Source: Alcanivorax sp. (GTDB lineage: Bacteria > Pseudomonadota > Gammaproteobacteria > Pseudomonadales > Alcanivoracaceae). From it: a stretch of DNA of 46,020 nt. The stretch is taken from positions 7,947 to 53,966 of the forward strand of contig NZ_PBSH01000001.1 in the NCBI RefSeq assembly GCF_002726155.1. The letters run 5' to 3'. The translations under genes and the position numbers were made by a program. The notes beneath the pieces were generated by a model. The model had not been told where the DNA came from. It searched no databases and was given only the letters and a program-made list of their open reading frames with translations. This document shows, piece by piece, positions 36,520-46,020 of this stretch (position 1 is the stretch's first letter; the number at the start of each line of letters is the position of its first letter).

Positions 36520-38220
36520 ATGTTGGGGGAAAACCCGTTGTTTCGTTACGGCGTTATCGCCGCCTGTCTCTGTGTGGGTATTGGAGGCGTTGGGGTGGTA
36601 ACGGCCGCTCCTGCCCCGAATTCCCAGCAACGTATGTTCGACCGCCTGCAAGAGCAGGAGCGCCAGCGTCAGCAGCAGCAGCTGGAAGACATGAAGGTGC
36701 CCGGCGAAGGGCCGGATCTGCGTATGCCCGTGCCGGAAGGCTCTGGTGCATCCGACCGCTGTTTTGAGATTGAATCGGTTCAACTCAAAACGTTGGGGGA
36801 TGCTCCGCTTCCTTTTGGTCGCTGGTTTCGGCGGCCCGCCGATGCGGTAGAAGGCACCTGCATTGGAATGAAAGACATTCGCGCCTTACAGGCGGTGCTT
36901 TCCAATGCGTTGATCGACAAAGGTTATGTCACTAGCCGTGTATTGATTCCCGAACAGGATATCGCTTCCGGCACCCTGGTGCTTCTGGTGGTGGCCGGTC
37001 GTGTGGAGTCCTTCGAGGCCGTGGGCATGCCCGTACGAGTGCTGGAGTGGGCGGTGCCTGCGTCGCCCGGTGATCTGGTCAACCTGCGTGATCTGGAGCA
37101 CGCGGTGGAAACCCTGGCGCGGCTACCCCATTTGGACGCGAAGATGGATCTGGCGCCCGGGGAGGAGCAGGGTGGCACGGTGGTGCTGGGCCAAGCGGAA
37201 TGGCCACGGCGCTACCGGGGCACCCTGGTGCTGGATGAAGAGCACTATGGGGATGTGACCCATGGTACCGCCCAGGCGGGGCTGGACTGGGGCAGCCCCT
37301 TCGGACTCACCGACAGGATCTCTCTATCCCTGAATAGCGATCTGGATACGGAATTTTCGGATCGTGCCTGGGGGGCCGGGCTCAGTTATGACATTAGCCT
37401 GGGCTACTGGAACCTGGCGTTGAGCTATAACCGCCAACAGTATGAAAACGAAATCCAGGGTATCTTCCAGCGTTTTGAAACCACTGGTGCCACCGATACC
37501 TCCCGCATTGAGCTCACTCGTACTTTGTATCGCAGCAACCGTTCCCGGTTGTCGTTCTCGCTGTTAGGCGCCTACTCCGATACCGAGAACCTGTTGGACG
37601 ATGCGGTTATCCGGGTGAGTTCCTACCAGCTAAAAGCCTTGGGGGGGCGCATCAATGCCAAACACCTTTGGGGGCGCACTCAGCTGGCGGGCACCGTCAC
37701 CGTGGAAGAAGGCTGGGGCACGGGGCCGGCGACGAACCTTCCGGGTGACGTCTCGATTGCAGAGAAAACGCACACTCGCTATCAGACATATCTTACAGCC
37801 AATCGCTTTATAAAGCCGTTATATGGCGCCCTGTCATTACGGTTGAATGCACAGTATGCCAACGACGTGTTGTTTCCCTCGGAACGGCTCTCGGTGGCAT
37901 CCAGCTCAGTGGTTCGGGGGTACCGGGATATTACCCTGAATGGCAATTCCGCCGTGGCAGGCAGCGTGCAGTTCGATGGCTACCCACCAATCACTGGGCC
38001 TGTATCGGTGGTCCCTTTTGCCGCGTATGACTCCGGAGTGGTGCCGGGCAACCAGAACGAGTTTGGTTTTTCACGCATAGATTCAACCACCGCCGGAGTG
38101 CGGTTGGGCTACCGCTCGGTGCAACTGACCACCGAAATTTCCTGGCCCATGGATCAGCATTCAACGGAACTGACAGACAGCGAGTACACTCTCCATGCCT
38201 CACTTTATGCCGAATTCTGA
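36520..38220 (+). CDS. cdiB: Two-partner secretion transporter, CdiB/FhaC/ShlB type
   Basis: A 566-residue outer-membrane TpsB transporter. After the signal peptide (ending about residue 30) is a Gln/Arg-rich plug helix RLQEQERQRQQQQLEDM. POTRA domains follow (about 80-230, with a Cys pair at CFEIES and GTCIGM), then a 16-strand barrel containing the conserved VRGY (SSVVRGYRD) and a terminal Phe (LYAEF). It exports the adjacent CdiA through the outer membrane. AAGGA lies before the ATG. Its end overlaps the cdiA start by 26 bases, so the two are translationally coupled. Confidence 0.94.
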   Translation: MLGENPLFRYGVIAACLCVGIGGVGVVTAAPAPNSQQRMFDRLQEQERQRQQQQLEDMKVPGEGPDLRMPVPEGSGASDRCFEIESVQLKTLGDAPLPFGRWFRRPADAVEGTCIGMKDIRALQAVLSNALIDKGYVTSRVLIPEQDIASGTLVLLVVAGRVESFEAVGMPVRVLEWAVPASPGDLVNLRDLEHAVETLARLPHLDAKMDLAPGEEQGGTVVLGQAEWPRRYRGTLVLDEEHYGDVTHGTAQAGLDWGSPFGLTDRISLSLNSDLDTEFSDRAWGAGLSYDISLGYWNLALSYNRQQYENEIQGIFQRFETTGATDTSRIELTRTLYRSNRSRLSFSLLGAYSDTENLLDDAVIRVSSYQLKALGGRINAKHLWGRTQLAGTVTVEEGWGTGPATNLPGDVSIAEKTHTRYQTYLTANRFIKPLYGALSLRLNAQYANDVLFPSERLSVASSSVVRGYRDITLNGNSAVAGSVQFDGYPPITGPVSVVPFAAYDSGVVPGNQNEFGFSRIDSTTAGVRLGYRSVQLTTEISWPMDQHSTELTDSEYTLHASLYAEF

Positions 38221-41110
38221 GACATCCGCCAAGCCGGTCCCTCGTGGTCTGGTGTACACGCTGTCGTTGTTGCTGATTTGGCAGCCCATGTTGCTGTCCG
38301 CACAACCCATCACGCCCACCCATGGCACGAATGGGCGACCGACAATGGATAAAGCCGCCAATGGCGTGCCCGTGGTCAATATTCAAAACCCCAACAGCAA
38401 AGGGGTGTCGCAGAATTTCTATAACGATTTCAACGTAGGCAGCAAGGGTGTTGTGCTCAATAACAGCCAGCAGGTAACGCAAACCCAGCTGGGTGGCTAC
38501 ATCGAGGGCAATCCGAACCTGCACAATGGCTCCGCCAGCCTGATTCTCAATGAAGTCATCGGCCAGAACCCGTCCAACCTGGGCGGCTACATCGAAGTCG
38601 GCGGCGCCCGCGCCGATGTGGTGGTGGCCAACCCCAATGGCATCAGCTGTAACGGTTGTGGCTTTATCAATACCAACCACGCCACCCTGACCACCGGTGA
38701 ATCCATCATGGAAGGGGGCGAGCTGCAGGGGTTTGATGTGCAGGGTGGCCGTATTGGTATTGGCGAGAACGGATTGAACGGTTCGAATACCGACCGCTTC
38801 GACCTTATCGCCCGCTCCGTCAAGGTGGCCGGCGAGCTGCACGCAGACTCACTGAACATCGTCACCGGCCAACAACGGGTAGACCGCGACACCCTGGCCT
38901 CCTCGAATGAAACCACCGGTACCAACAAGCCGGGCTTTGCCATCGATTCCAGTGCACTGGGCGGCATGTACGCCAACCGCATTCGGTTGATCGCCAATGA
39001 AGAGGGCGTGGGGGTCAAGCTGGATGCGCCGGTGGCGGCGCAGAATGGGGATATGGTGTTGTCGGCCAATGGCAATATCCAGCATTCCGATCTGGCTGCA
39101 ACTGGCAATATCGCCATTGATGCCAACCAGAACGATGTCATGTCCTCAGGTACCGTGTTGGCAAAGGCGGACTTGAGTGTGAATGCCGCCGATTACACCA
39201 ATAGTGGGTATGTGGTTGCTGATGGCATGGCGGATATTCAGGCCACCACTGTTACCAACACAGGCACCTTGGCGGGGCGGGAAGCACTGACCGTCGAGGC
39301 AGATTCCATCCTCAATGATCAAGGTGGCGCCCTGCTCTCCGAAAACGATCTCAACTTGTCAGCGGATCAGGTGACCAACCGGCTGGCGGATATCTATACC
39401 TCCGGGAATCTCACCATAAACGGCAGTGATGGCGAGAGTGCGAAAAAGCTGGAAAACCGGTCCGGGCGAATTGAGGCGGAAGACGATATTGAGGTTCAGG
39501 CGGAGCAGATTCTGAATGTGCGGGATGTTCTCGATTGGGAAGACGTTTTGGTGGACGCCAAGGCGCAGTATTTCTGCATAGAATGCGCACATACCAACTT
39601 CACCATGCGCTATACCTTCACCGAAGAGTTTGTGCGTGAGCTGGATGAGGCAACCACCGGGCGCAGCCTTTTGGTGGCGGGTGGCGATATGTCACTCGCC
39701 GGAGAAGGGCTGATCAATGAGACCAGCGACATCCTCGCCTACGGGAATATGAACCTTGATCTAGACCGCATTGACAATCTTGGACTACATAGTGGTGAAT
39801 ATATCCTGATCAATCACTATAAGAAATATCTTTCCGATGATGCGCATGTGGCTAATGTCAGATATGGCATCGAGCGATACAACAATCGTAATTATTTTGG
39901 TAGAGCCGAGTATTGGGGCGATGGTGGGAATAAAGCCTTGGAGTACATGCGCCTTTATCCAGGTTGGAATAACCCAGGCTACGATCCCGACAATTTTTTA
40001 AAGCGTGAAGATAACTGGGTTGTAAAGAACACTCCGCATGTGGGTGAGGAGACACGGGTGCTGGACTCCACCGAAATCCTCGGCGCAAACATTATCGCTG
40101 GCGGTGATCTGGATATGGGGGATGCGACGGTCACCAATGGAGATTTCGGGCATCGCGAGAAGGGTGATGTATCAGAAGAAGATTTGATCGCCGTTGGCGA
40201 AGGTGCAGGCCGTGGTGGCAATGATGTGGACAACTACCTGACTGGCGTCAACGGCGGCCTGTTCTCCATTGCCGACCCGAACCATCCCTACCTGATTGAA
40301 ACCAACCCTTTCTTTGCCACTCGCGACGGTTTCCTGGGCTCCGAATATCTACTCAACCGGTTGGGCTGGGACCCAAATGGCACCCTGCGGTTACTGGGCG
40401 ATGGCTTCTACGAACAGCAGTTGATCCGTCAGCAGGTGGTAGACCTGACCGGCCGCGCCCTATTGGACCAGGAATATGTAGATGCCAACGCCCAGTACCG
40501 TGCCTTACTCGATAATGGACTATTCGCTGCTGAACCTTTGGAATTAACCGTTGGGGTCGCCCTCAACCCTGAGCAGGTGAATAAGCTGACCAGCGACATC
40601 GTCTGGATGGTGGAGCAGGAAGTCGCCGGTGAGACTGTATTGGTTCCGCAGCTCTACTTGTCACCACAAAGCGCGGTGATTGACGAGAACGGTGCATTGA
40701 TCGCCTCTGGTGGCGATATGGTGAATGACGGCGGCAGCATCGTTAACAGCGGGACCATACACATCGGGGGCGATACCCATTTCAATCTCAATGAAGAGGG
40801 CCTGCAAAATCTGGGCGGCGATATTATCGGCGAAGGGTTGGTGGATATTCAATCTGAGGGTGCTGTACGTAATGTCAGCGGTACGATTAGTGGTCGGGAA
40901 ATGGCGATTAATAGTGCCCAGGATATTATTAACCGGCGGCTTGCCTACCAGAGCGAGATAAGCGATGGAACAGGCTGGAGAGAATGGCACACCCAGATGG
41001 GCAAAGCGGCAACCATCAACGGCCTGGAATCTGTAGCGCTTGATGCCGGCGAAGATATCCGTATCACAGGTAGTCGCATCCAGGGGGGCAGTGTCGCGAT
41101 CAATGCCTAA
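38195..41110 (+). CDS. cdiA: CdiA-like exoprotein, N-terminal part up to an in-frame stop
   Basis: 971 residues before a TAA. The N-terminus is an extended signal region (residues 1-37), followed by the TPS secretion domain with N-x-N-G-ISCNGCGFIN (NPNG at 146-149, Cys152 and Cys155). FHA-1 type beta-helix repeats (GDM-L, G-L-I) continue to about residue 550. A divergent, aromatic-rich region (about 530-690) sits where CdiA receptor-binding domains lie. A conserved block then reads YLIETNPFFATRDGFLGSEY (about 700). The frame continues past the stop at 41108 without any shift, so this is the front half of a ~2375-residue protein. Confidence 0.9.
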   Translation: MPHFMPNSETSAKPVPRGLVYTLSLLLIWQPMLLSAQPITPTHGTNGRPTMDKAANGVPVVNIQNPNSKGVSQNFYNDFNVGSKGVVLNNSQQVTQTQLGGYIEGNPNLHNGSASLILNEVIGQNPSNLGGYIEVGGARADVVVANPNGISCNGCGFINTNHATLTTGESIMEGGELQGFDVQGGRIGIGENGLNGSNTDRFDLIARSVKVAGELHADSLNIVTGQQRVDRDTLASSNETTGTNKPGFAIDSSALGGMYANRIRLIANEEGVGVKLDAPVAAQNGDMVLSANGNIQHSDLAATGNIAIDANQNDVMSSGTVLAKADLSVNAADYTNSGYVVADGMADIQATTVTNTGTLAGREALTVEADSILNDQGGALLSENDLNLSADQVTNRLADIYTSGNLTINGSDGESAKKLENRSGRIEAEDDIEVQAEQILNVRDVLDWEDVLVDAKAQYFCIECAHTNFTMRYTFTEEFVRELDEATTGRSLLVAGGDMSLAGEGLINETSDILAYGNMNLDLDRIDNLGLHSGEYILINHYKKYLSDDAHVANVRYGIERYNNRNYFGRAEYWGDGGNKALEYMRLYPGWNNPGYDPDNFLKREDNWVVKNTPHVGEETRVLDSTEILGANIIAGGDLDMGDATVTNGDFGHREKGDVSEEDLIAVGEGAGRGGNDVDNYLTGVNGGLFSIADPNHPYLIETNPFFATRDGFLGSEYLLNRLGWDPNGTLRLLGDGFYEQQLIRQQVVDLTGRALLDQEYVDANAQYRALLDNGLFAAEPLELTVGVALNPEQVNKLTSDIVWMVEQEVAGETVLVPQLYLSPQSAVIDENGALIASGGDMVNDGGSIVNSGTIHIGGDTHFNLNEEGLQNLGGDIIGEGLVDIQSEGAVRNVSGTISGREMAINSAQDIINRRLAYQSEISDGTGWREWHTQMGKAATINGLESVALDAGEDIRITGSRIQGGSVAINA
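41108..41110 (+). other. Single in-frame ochre codon splitting cdiA
   Basis: The codons around it read GCC TAA GGC. The reading frame on both sides is the same (41132-38195 is divisible by three) and the protein reads SVAINA-stop-GDIVVDT, inside an ordinary FHA repeat. CAA, AAA or GAA to TAA by one substitution would explain it. Confidence 0.9.
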
Positions 41111-41131
41111 GGCGATATCGTCGTTGATACT

Positions 41132-44100
41132 GTGACAGATCAATCGGGGAGAAAAGGCAGCTACCACGGCGGCAGGCTCAGTGAGTCCCGTATCCGTCAT
41201 ATCGGCAGTGAAATCACCGCCACAATGAATCTGTTGGCCAGTGCCAGCAACGATTTCAGCATCATCGGTTCCGACCTGGCCAGTGATGGTGGCGTACAAC
41301 TGAGCGCGGGGAATGACCTGCTGGTCGCTTCTGTAGCCAACAGCGACAGCTACGACTTCAAAGTGCGCCACGACGGCGAAACCAGCCATAACATCCAGCG
41401 CAGCGTGCGCCAGCAGGGTTCCTCAGTTACCGCTGGTGGCGATGTGGTTATGGAGTCCGGGAATGATCTGACCGCGATTGCCAGTCGGCTGGAAGCAGGG
41501 GAAGATCTGTCGCTGATGGGTAAGGGAGATATTAGTATTCTAGCTGCGCTGGACTCGAATTACAGCTATAGCTACGAAGAGGACGATGGCAGTTTTGGAC
41601 GCAGCAAGACTGCAACGATAGAAAACGAAACAAAAAACGCTATTGGCAGCCTCTTAACGGCAGGTGGCACTCTCTCCCTTGCGGCAGAAGCGGGTGATGT
41701 GGAGTTGATCGCTTCTACCGGCCATGGTGAAGAGGGTGTCGAGGTTGAAGCTGGCAGGAATCTGCACATCGAGTCCGGTGTCAACAGCGCATACACACGA
41801 GTACAAACTACCGATAAAAATGCCGCTAGAATCAAAACCCGTGACACCGGCAGTATGAATCAAACACTGGCGCAAGCAGGCCTGTCCTCAGGGGGCGATA
41901 TATCACTGGATGCCCAGGGCGATGTCGTATTGGGGGCTGCCGATCTGGCAGCGACAGGCGATCTTCGAATCGGTGATGCAGCACTGGCAACCGATGAAAG
42001 CGGGGCTATGGCGCTCGATGAAAACGGTAACCCCATTATTGAGAGGGGCAGTATCGATAACCTTTACATCGGCACCGTCGCTCTGGAAAACGAAAACTGG
42101 GATATAAAAACCCGTTCTTTGCGTGGCCCTGTTAAGGAATTGGCAAAAGCCTCTTCTGTCATTATGGGGGTCGGCGGTATGTATTTGCCAGGCCTGGCAC
42201 TGGGGGCCAAAGACTTGGAGGTAACGCTTTCCGAAAGTACGGAAAGCCGAGTCCATGAGCGTCGCGAGATTGGTTCGGCGCTGCAAGCAGAGAATATCCA
42301 GCTCTCTGCCCAAAACGATATGACCTTGACGGGCTCCAGCCTGAAAGCCGATGAAGAGAGCGGCAAGGTTGTAATGCTGGCCGACAATATCCTGCTGGAT
42401 ACGGCGGTCACCGAAACCACAACCACTGAAAAAGATGAAACCGAGACCGCCTCCAGTATCGATCCCTCACTGAAAAAGGACGAAATCAGCCTGGGCGGGC
42501 TTCGGTTGACCGAGCTGGAGCAGGCAACGGTCACCAAGACGCTAACGCATAGCGGTAGCAGTATTTCCGGGAATCAGATTGTCCTTGAGGCAGACAGTGC
42601 GTTAAGCCTGATCAATGCTGATATTGAGGCCACAGGGGAAGACGGTATTTTGTCCTTGGCTGGTGACAGCGTCAGCATTACCGGGGTGCAGGATGAAAAG
42701 ACGGTTACGGAAACGCTGAAGGAAAAAACCACGGAAACGTCGGTGGGTATTCGTAATGCCTACGTGGATGCCGCGTATGCCATTGAAGGCTTGAAGAAAG
42801 CTGGCGACGCCGTTGGTGACGCTAAAGATGCCCTGAAAGACGCGGAAAGGCGCGTTGAACGGGGCGAACTGGCCAAAGAGGCTCTGGAGGACTACCGCAT
42901 CATGCTGGCCGCAGCCTCTGCCAACCTGGTCCAGGCGGAACTGGCATCGACTCAAGCTCTGGCGGCCACCGCCGCAGGGGCTGCAGCGGGGGGCACCGGC
43001 TTTTACGTCAGCGGCAGTGCCCAGCATAGCGAAACCACCTCCACTAGCACGACGACAGAAAAAACCTGGCAAGGCAGCAGTCTGAATGCCGCCGCCATGA
43101 GTATCAATGCGGACAAGACAGCCAGCATCATCGGTAGTGAGGTTAATGCCGGAGTTCTGGATTTGAATGCAGCGGATATCCTTATTGGCGCGGGCACTAA
43201 CGAACAAAGCAGCCGCTTTGAACAAGAGAGCAAAAACGGCGGCTTTAGCGTTAGCACCAGCGGCGCGGGTAGTTGGAATGCCAATGCCGGCTTTAACGAA
43301 GCCGAGTCAGAAAGCCAGGCGACCCAGTACGTCAACAGCCAGCTCAATGTGGGCCATCTGAACAGCACCAGCGACAGCCTCACCGTCAAAGGGGGCGTTG
43401 TTACCGCCAATACGGCGAATATCGACACCGGCACCCTGCATATTGAAAGCCTGCAAGATACGCATAGCAGTAGTAACAGTAGTGTTGGTGCGAATATAGG
43501 TGTTGGCGGTGGTACCGACAGTGTAGGAAAACCGCAGGGTGGTAGTGCGGGTTTCAATATGGCGAATGGTAGCAGTGAAGGCGCCAAAACAAATCAGCAA
43601 AGTGCCATTCTTATTGCCGATGGTGAGAATAGCCAAATCACAGCCAAAGACACCGCCTTGATCGGTGGCATGATCGCGAATGCCAGCTACGAGGAAGACG
43701 CCGAAACCGGTGAATTCGTGCTGATGGATCACGGCAATCTGAACTTCAGTACAGAAACGCTTTCCGTTGAAGACCTGCGCGATTACAGCAAGAGTGATCA
43801 ACAGGGCGGTGGGCTGCAGGTGAGTAAGGCCACGACGACGATCAGTATTCAGGATACCGGGCACCGGATGGAGGGTGAGACCCGGGCCACGATTGGTGGC
43901 GGCAATGTCACTGTGGGTGGTCAGAGTCTGGATGAGCAGGCTGATTTCGCGAGTCTTAATCGTAACGTCGGTGAATCTCAAGTGGTCACTCTTGACCAGC
44001 AGACTGGTGGGATGAATGCCAGTGTGACGGTGGATAATCGGGTGTTTACGAAGGAGGGGCGCGAGGAAATCGCCGAGCAGCATGTCAATTTGAAGGACAA

Positions 44101-45322
44101 CGTAAAGGTGACCGTAGCCGGTGCGGCCTCGGATGTAAAAAAAGCCGTTGATGTGGGCGCACAGGCTTATGAGATAACCAAAGAAACTTACGATAAGCTG
44201 GCGAAAGAACTTAAAACCAAAGTCCACAATTTGCCGAAGGAATATCGTGAGCTTGGTCAGGGCATGGAGGTTGCCTTTGATGACTATCTGCGTGTAGGTG
44301 GTGACCCACAAGCCTACAAGACGTTTTTGGAAAGCGAATCCTTCAGGGACGCGGCGGCAACCCTATCGACGGTGCGCGGAGAAATCGACAAGTTAATGGC
44401 GCAGGGGCTGACCGAAGAGCAGATTTTTACAGCCTTGGAAGAGGCGTTGCCCGGTTCTACGGGATCCAGAAGTACCATTTCCCTGAGTGACGGGGATGTG
44501 CCTACGGTAGAAGGCACCAACGCTGGTATCGAGATGTTCCATGCTGTGGGAGACTTAAGCACTGAACTGAAGAAGATTGAACAGGAATACGGCGGTGAAT
44601 GGTTGAACAACGCCTCACTGGCTCTGGGTGTGCTGATTGCTGGTCCTGCACGGCTAGCTATGGAGGTGGGTGGAGAACAATTACTTTACAGTGTAGCTGG
44701 AGAGCAGATTGAGTCCGCTACAAATGCCACTGCTAACTTGCTGACGGGCATGGCCCATCACACCAGCCCGCAAAGGGTCGATGAGCTGGTGGATTATGCT
44801 GTAGAAGGCAATCTCACGGACGAATGGACACAGGAAACCGAGCATAAGCTGGCGACAGCGGATTATGTAGAAAATACCCAACATGGTGCCAAGGAGACGG
44901 TGAAGTATTTGTTGGGTACGTTGATTGGGGTGGGGGTCAGTAAGGGTTCTGTTACAAACAAACCTAATACACTGGCTGAGCATGTAGATGGCCCAAATCC
45001 ACTGACGGGTGAGGGGTATGGTGTAAACAACCCACCAGTACGCATCGAAGGCGAATGGAGTCGTCAAGATTACTTTAATGCCTTGAATGGAAGAACACCG
45101 AAAGGGCTCGGGAAGCCGGATTTGCATCATGCTGATCAAATGCCTGGTTCTGGGATTCATGAAGTAATACCTTCAGAGCATCGAGGAAACACAGCATTGC
45201 ATGGACAGCCTAATCAAGGCGTAACGCCTGATATGAGGAAGGCCGATAAAGAACTGCATTGGTGGTATCGAGCCCGAGAACAGGGTGCAGATGAGCTGTT
45301 TCCAGATTGGATTTATGACTAG
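41132..45322 (+). pseudogene. cdiA: CdiA-like exoprotein, FHA-2 repeats and C-terminal toxin, separated by the stop
   Basis: 1396 residues from a GTG that has no ribosome-binding site and no secretion signal; without the N-terminal half it could not be exported by CdiB. It holds FHA-2 repeats to about residue 900 (AGGDV-ESG-DL, AGR-LHIESG), an Ala-rich helical insert (about 550-620), and a helical pretoxin region. VENT at residue 1246 (base 44867) and GVNNPP at about 1297 resemble the VENN boundary that precedes CdiA toxins. The final ~94 residues are the toxin. The frame is otherwise intact, arguing for a recent stop, readthrough or a sequencing error. Confidence 0.85.
45032..45322 (+). other. 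CdiA C-terminal toxin domain, HNH/ENDO VII-like with LHH motif
   Basis: The last ~94 residues carry DLHHADQMPGSGIHEVIP-EHRGN-ALHG (LHH at about 1331-1333 of the second ORF, bases 45122-45130) and W-YR-FPDW near the end. This is the pattern of the HNH/ENDO VII superfamily nucleases with conserved LHH, which cut DNA or RNA in target cells. Family naming is from memory of the motif. The base composition drops toward AT here compared with the repeats before it. Confidence 0.7.
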
Positions 45323-45331
45323 GGGCATTCA

Positions 45332-45766
45332 ATGAACATCGATGAATTTAACAGTGTTTTTGATAAGGTCAAATCTGCCAAACCTTTGTGGTTAGAAGGT
45401 GAGATGGATCCAAAAGCGTCGGATGAAGCAATTTCAGATGTTGAATCAAAGTTAGGGGTCAAATTTCCAAGTCAATTCGTTGAATTTGTTCAAAGTTTTG
45501 GGGCTGGATATTTCGGTTTCACTAATGTGTTCTCGGTTAGTTCTAGTAGTGAATGGTACTTTCTGGATGTACTGAAGCAGTTTTCCTTTCCTGAAAATTT
45601 TATTCCTGTCTCTGATGATGAAACAGGTGGCTATTTTGGCTTTTTAGTTAAGGAGAATATGTGTAGCGGTGCTGTGTATTACTGGCATTCAAGCGAAGGA
45701 GTTGAGCCTAAACTGAAATATGAATCATTTTATGATTACTTGGTGGAAGTTGCGCTGAAGAAGTAA
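45332..45766 (+). CDS. cdiI: SMI1/KNR4 (SUKH) family immunity protein
   Basis: 144 residues, starting 9 bases after the toxin stop. The SUKH core is visible as W-EG...AI-VESKLGVKFPSQFVEFVQSFGAGYFG, with a later D-GGYFGFLV and YW-H-S pattern. SUKH proteins are common immunity partners of nuclease toxins in polymorphic toxin systems, so it probably blocks the adjacent LHH domain. The gene is clearly AT-richer than the chromosome around it, consistent with horizontal exchange of the toxin-immunity cassette. Confidence 0.9.
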   Translation: MNIDEFNSVFDKVKSAKPLWLEGEMDPKASDEAISDVESKLGVKFPSQFVEFVQSFGAGYFGFTNVFSVSSSSEWYFLDVLKQFSFPENFIPVSDDETGGYFGFLVKENMCSGAVYYWHSSEGVEPKLKYESFYDYLVEVALKK

Positions 45767-45876
45767 AGCGCAATAATAAAGGACACCCATCACTTGGCGG
45801 ATTTCCTACGGGGTGCATCGGCCTTCACTGATATTTGTCTGTTCATAAGGACAGTATTTTGGAGTCATGGATAAGC

Positions 45877-45883
45877 AAGGAGG
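45877..45883 (+). promoter_or_regulatory. Strong ribosome-binding site of the transposase gene
   Basis: AAGGAGG five bases before the ATG at 45889, a near-perfect anti-16S match that fixes the start. Confidence 0.8.
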
Positions 45884-45888
45884 CGACC

Positions 45889-46020
45889 ATGACTCGAGCG
45901 CGTTACCAACAAATCTCCCTAGGTGATACCCCGTACTATCACTGCATTTGCCGCTGCGTCCGCCGGGCGTTTCTGTGTGGCAAGGATCATTATTCTGGCC
46001 AAGACTACGAGCATCGCCGG
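45889..46020 (+). CDS. REP-associated-type tyrosine transposase, 3' end outside window
   Basis: The first 44 residues only (MTRARYQQISLGDTPYYHCI through YEHRR). This N-terminus, with T-P-YYHC-RCVRRAFLCG-DHYSG, matches the Y1 (IS200/IS605-like) transposases found singly in gammaproteobacterial genomes and often linked to REP repeats. The HUH motif and catalytic Tyr lie beyond the window. The REP-like elements elsewhere in this window could be its substrates (inference). Confidence 0.88.
   Translation, partial: MTRARYQQISLGDTPYYHCICRCVRRAFLCGKDHYSGQDYEHRR

Overview
The window looks like chromosomal DNA from a GC-rich gammaproteobacterium. The best guess is a marine hydrocarbon or lipid degrader of the Alcanivorax/Alloalcanivorax type. 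This rests on the gene mix (FabY-type ketoacyl synthase, DUF6351 hydrolase, Baeyer-Villiger monooxygenase operon, FeSOD, PpnN, ergothioneine genes) and on REP-like intergenic repeats; no rRNA or species marker is present, so the genus is inference.

Layout. 1-2444: end of prfC, a YjbR/MmcQ-fold gene, and a small membrane protein followed by a 7-bp periodic repeat in inverted orientation. 2445-7053: a phospholipase D-like exported protein and a large DUF6351 lipoprotein hydrolase, separated by a 265-bp element with 32-bp terminal inverted repeats (MITE or gutted IS). 7153-10575: fabY-type condensing enzyme and an acetyl-CoA acetyltransferase, both on the minus strand. 10906-14134: sodB, an exported protein, two tandem single-pass coiled-coil proteins and tRNA-Leu(UAG). 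14274-18822: an iron/heme uptake module (STN-containing TonB receptor, FecR, FecI) divergent from a Fur-family gene, with a Fur-box-like site between. 18922-23082: a small membrane protein, then a minus-strand operon of TetR, SDR, Baeyer-Villiger monooxygenase and patatin, headed by a palindromic operator. 23356-30400: DUF1289 protein, DUF2846 lipoprotein, hot-dog thioesterase, egtB-egtD (ergothioneine), a type-2 hydroxyacyl-CoA dehydrogenase-like SDR, and ppnN. 30817-35090: small protein, dinB, FAD monooxygenase, rlmA. 35222-45766: an unrecognised TPR/coiled-coil exported protein divergent from a two-partner secretion/CDI locus (cdiB, cdiA, immunity gene). 45889-end: start of a REP-associated-type tyrosine transposase.

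The most notable locus is the CDI system. The CdiA reading frame is continuous from 38195 to 45322 except for one in-frame TAA at 41108-41110. That stop leaves the secretion and receptor-side half in one ORF and the FHA-2 repeats plus C-terminal toxin in another. The toxin tip has an HNH/ENDO VII-like LHH motif and is followed 9 bases later by an AT-richer SUKH (SMI1/KNR4) immunity gene. Other points of interest are a probable ATC start codon on the FAD monooxygenase, a concentric dyad upstream of the thiolase, two REP-like repeat families in a window that ends in a transposase of the kind thought to move such repeats, and the uncharacterised coiled-coil gene sharing the cdiB promoter region.
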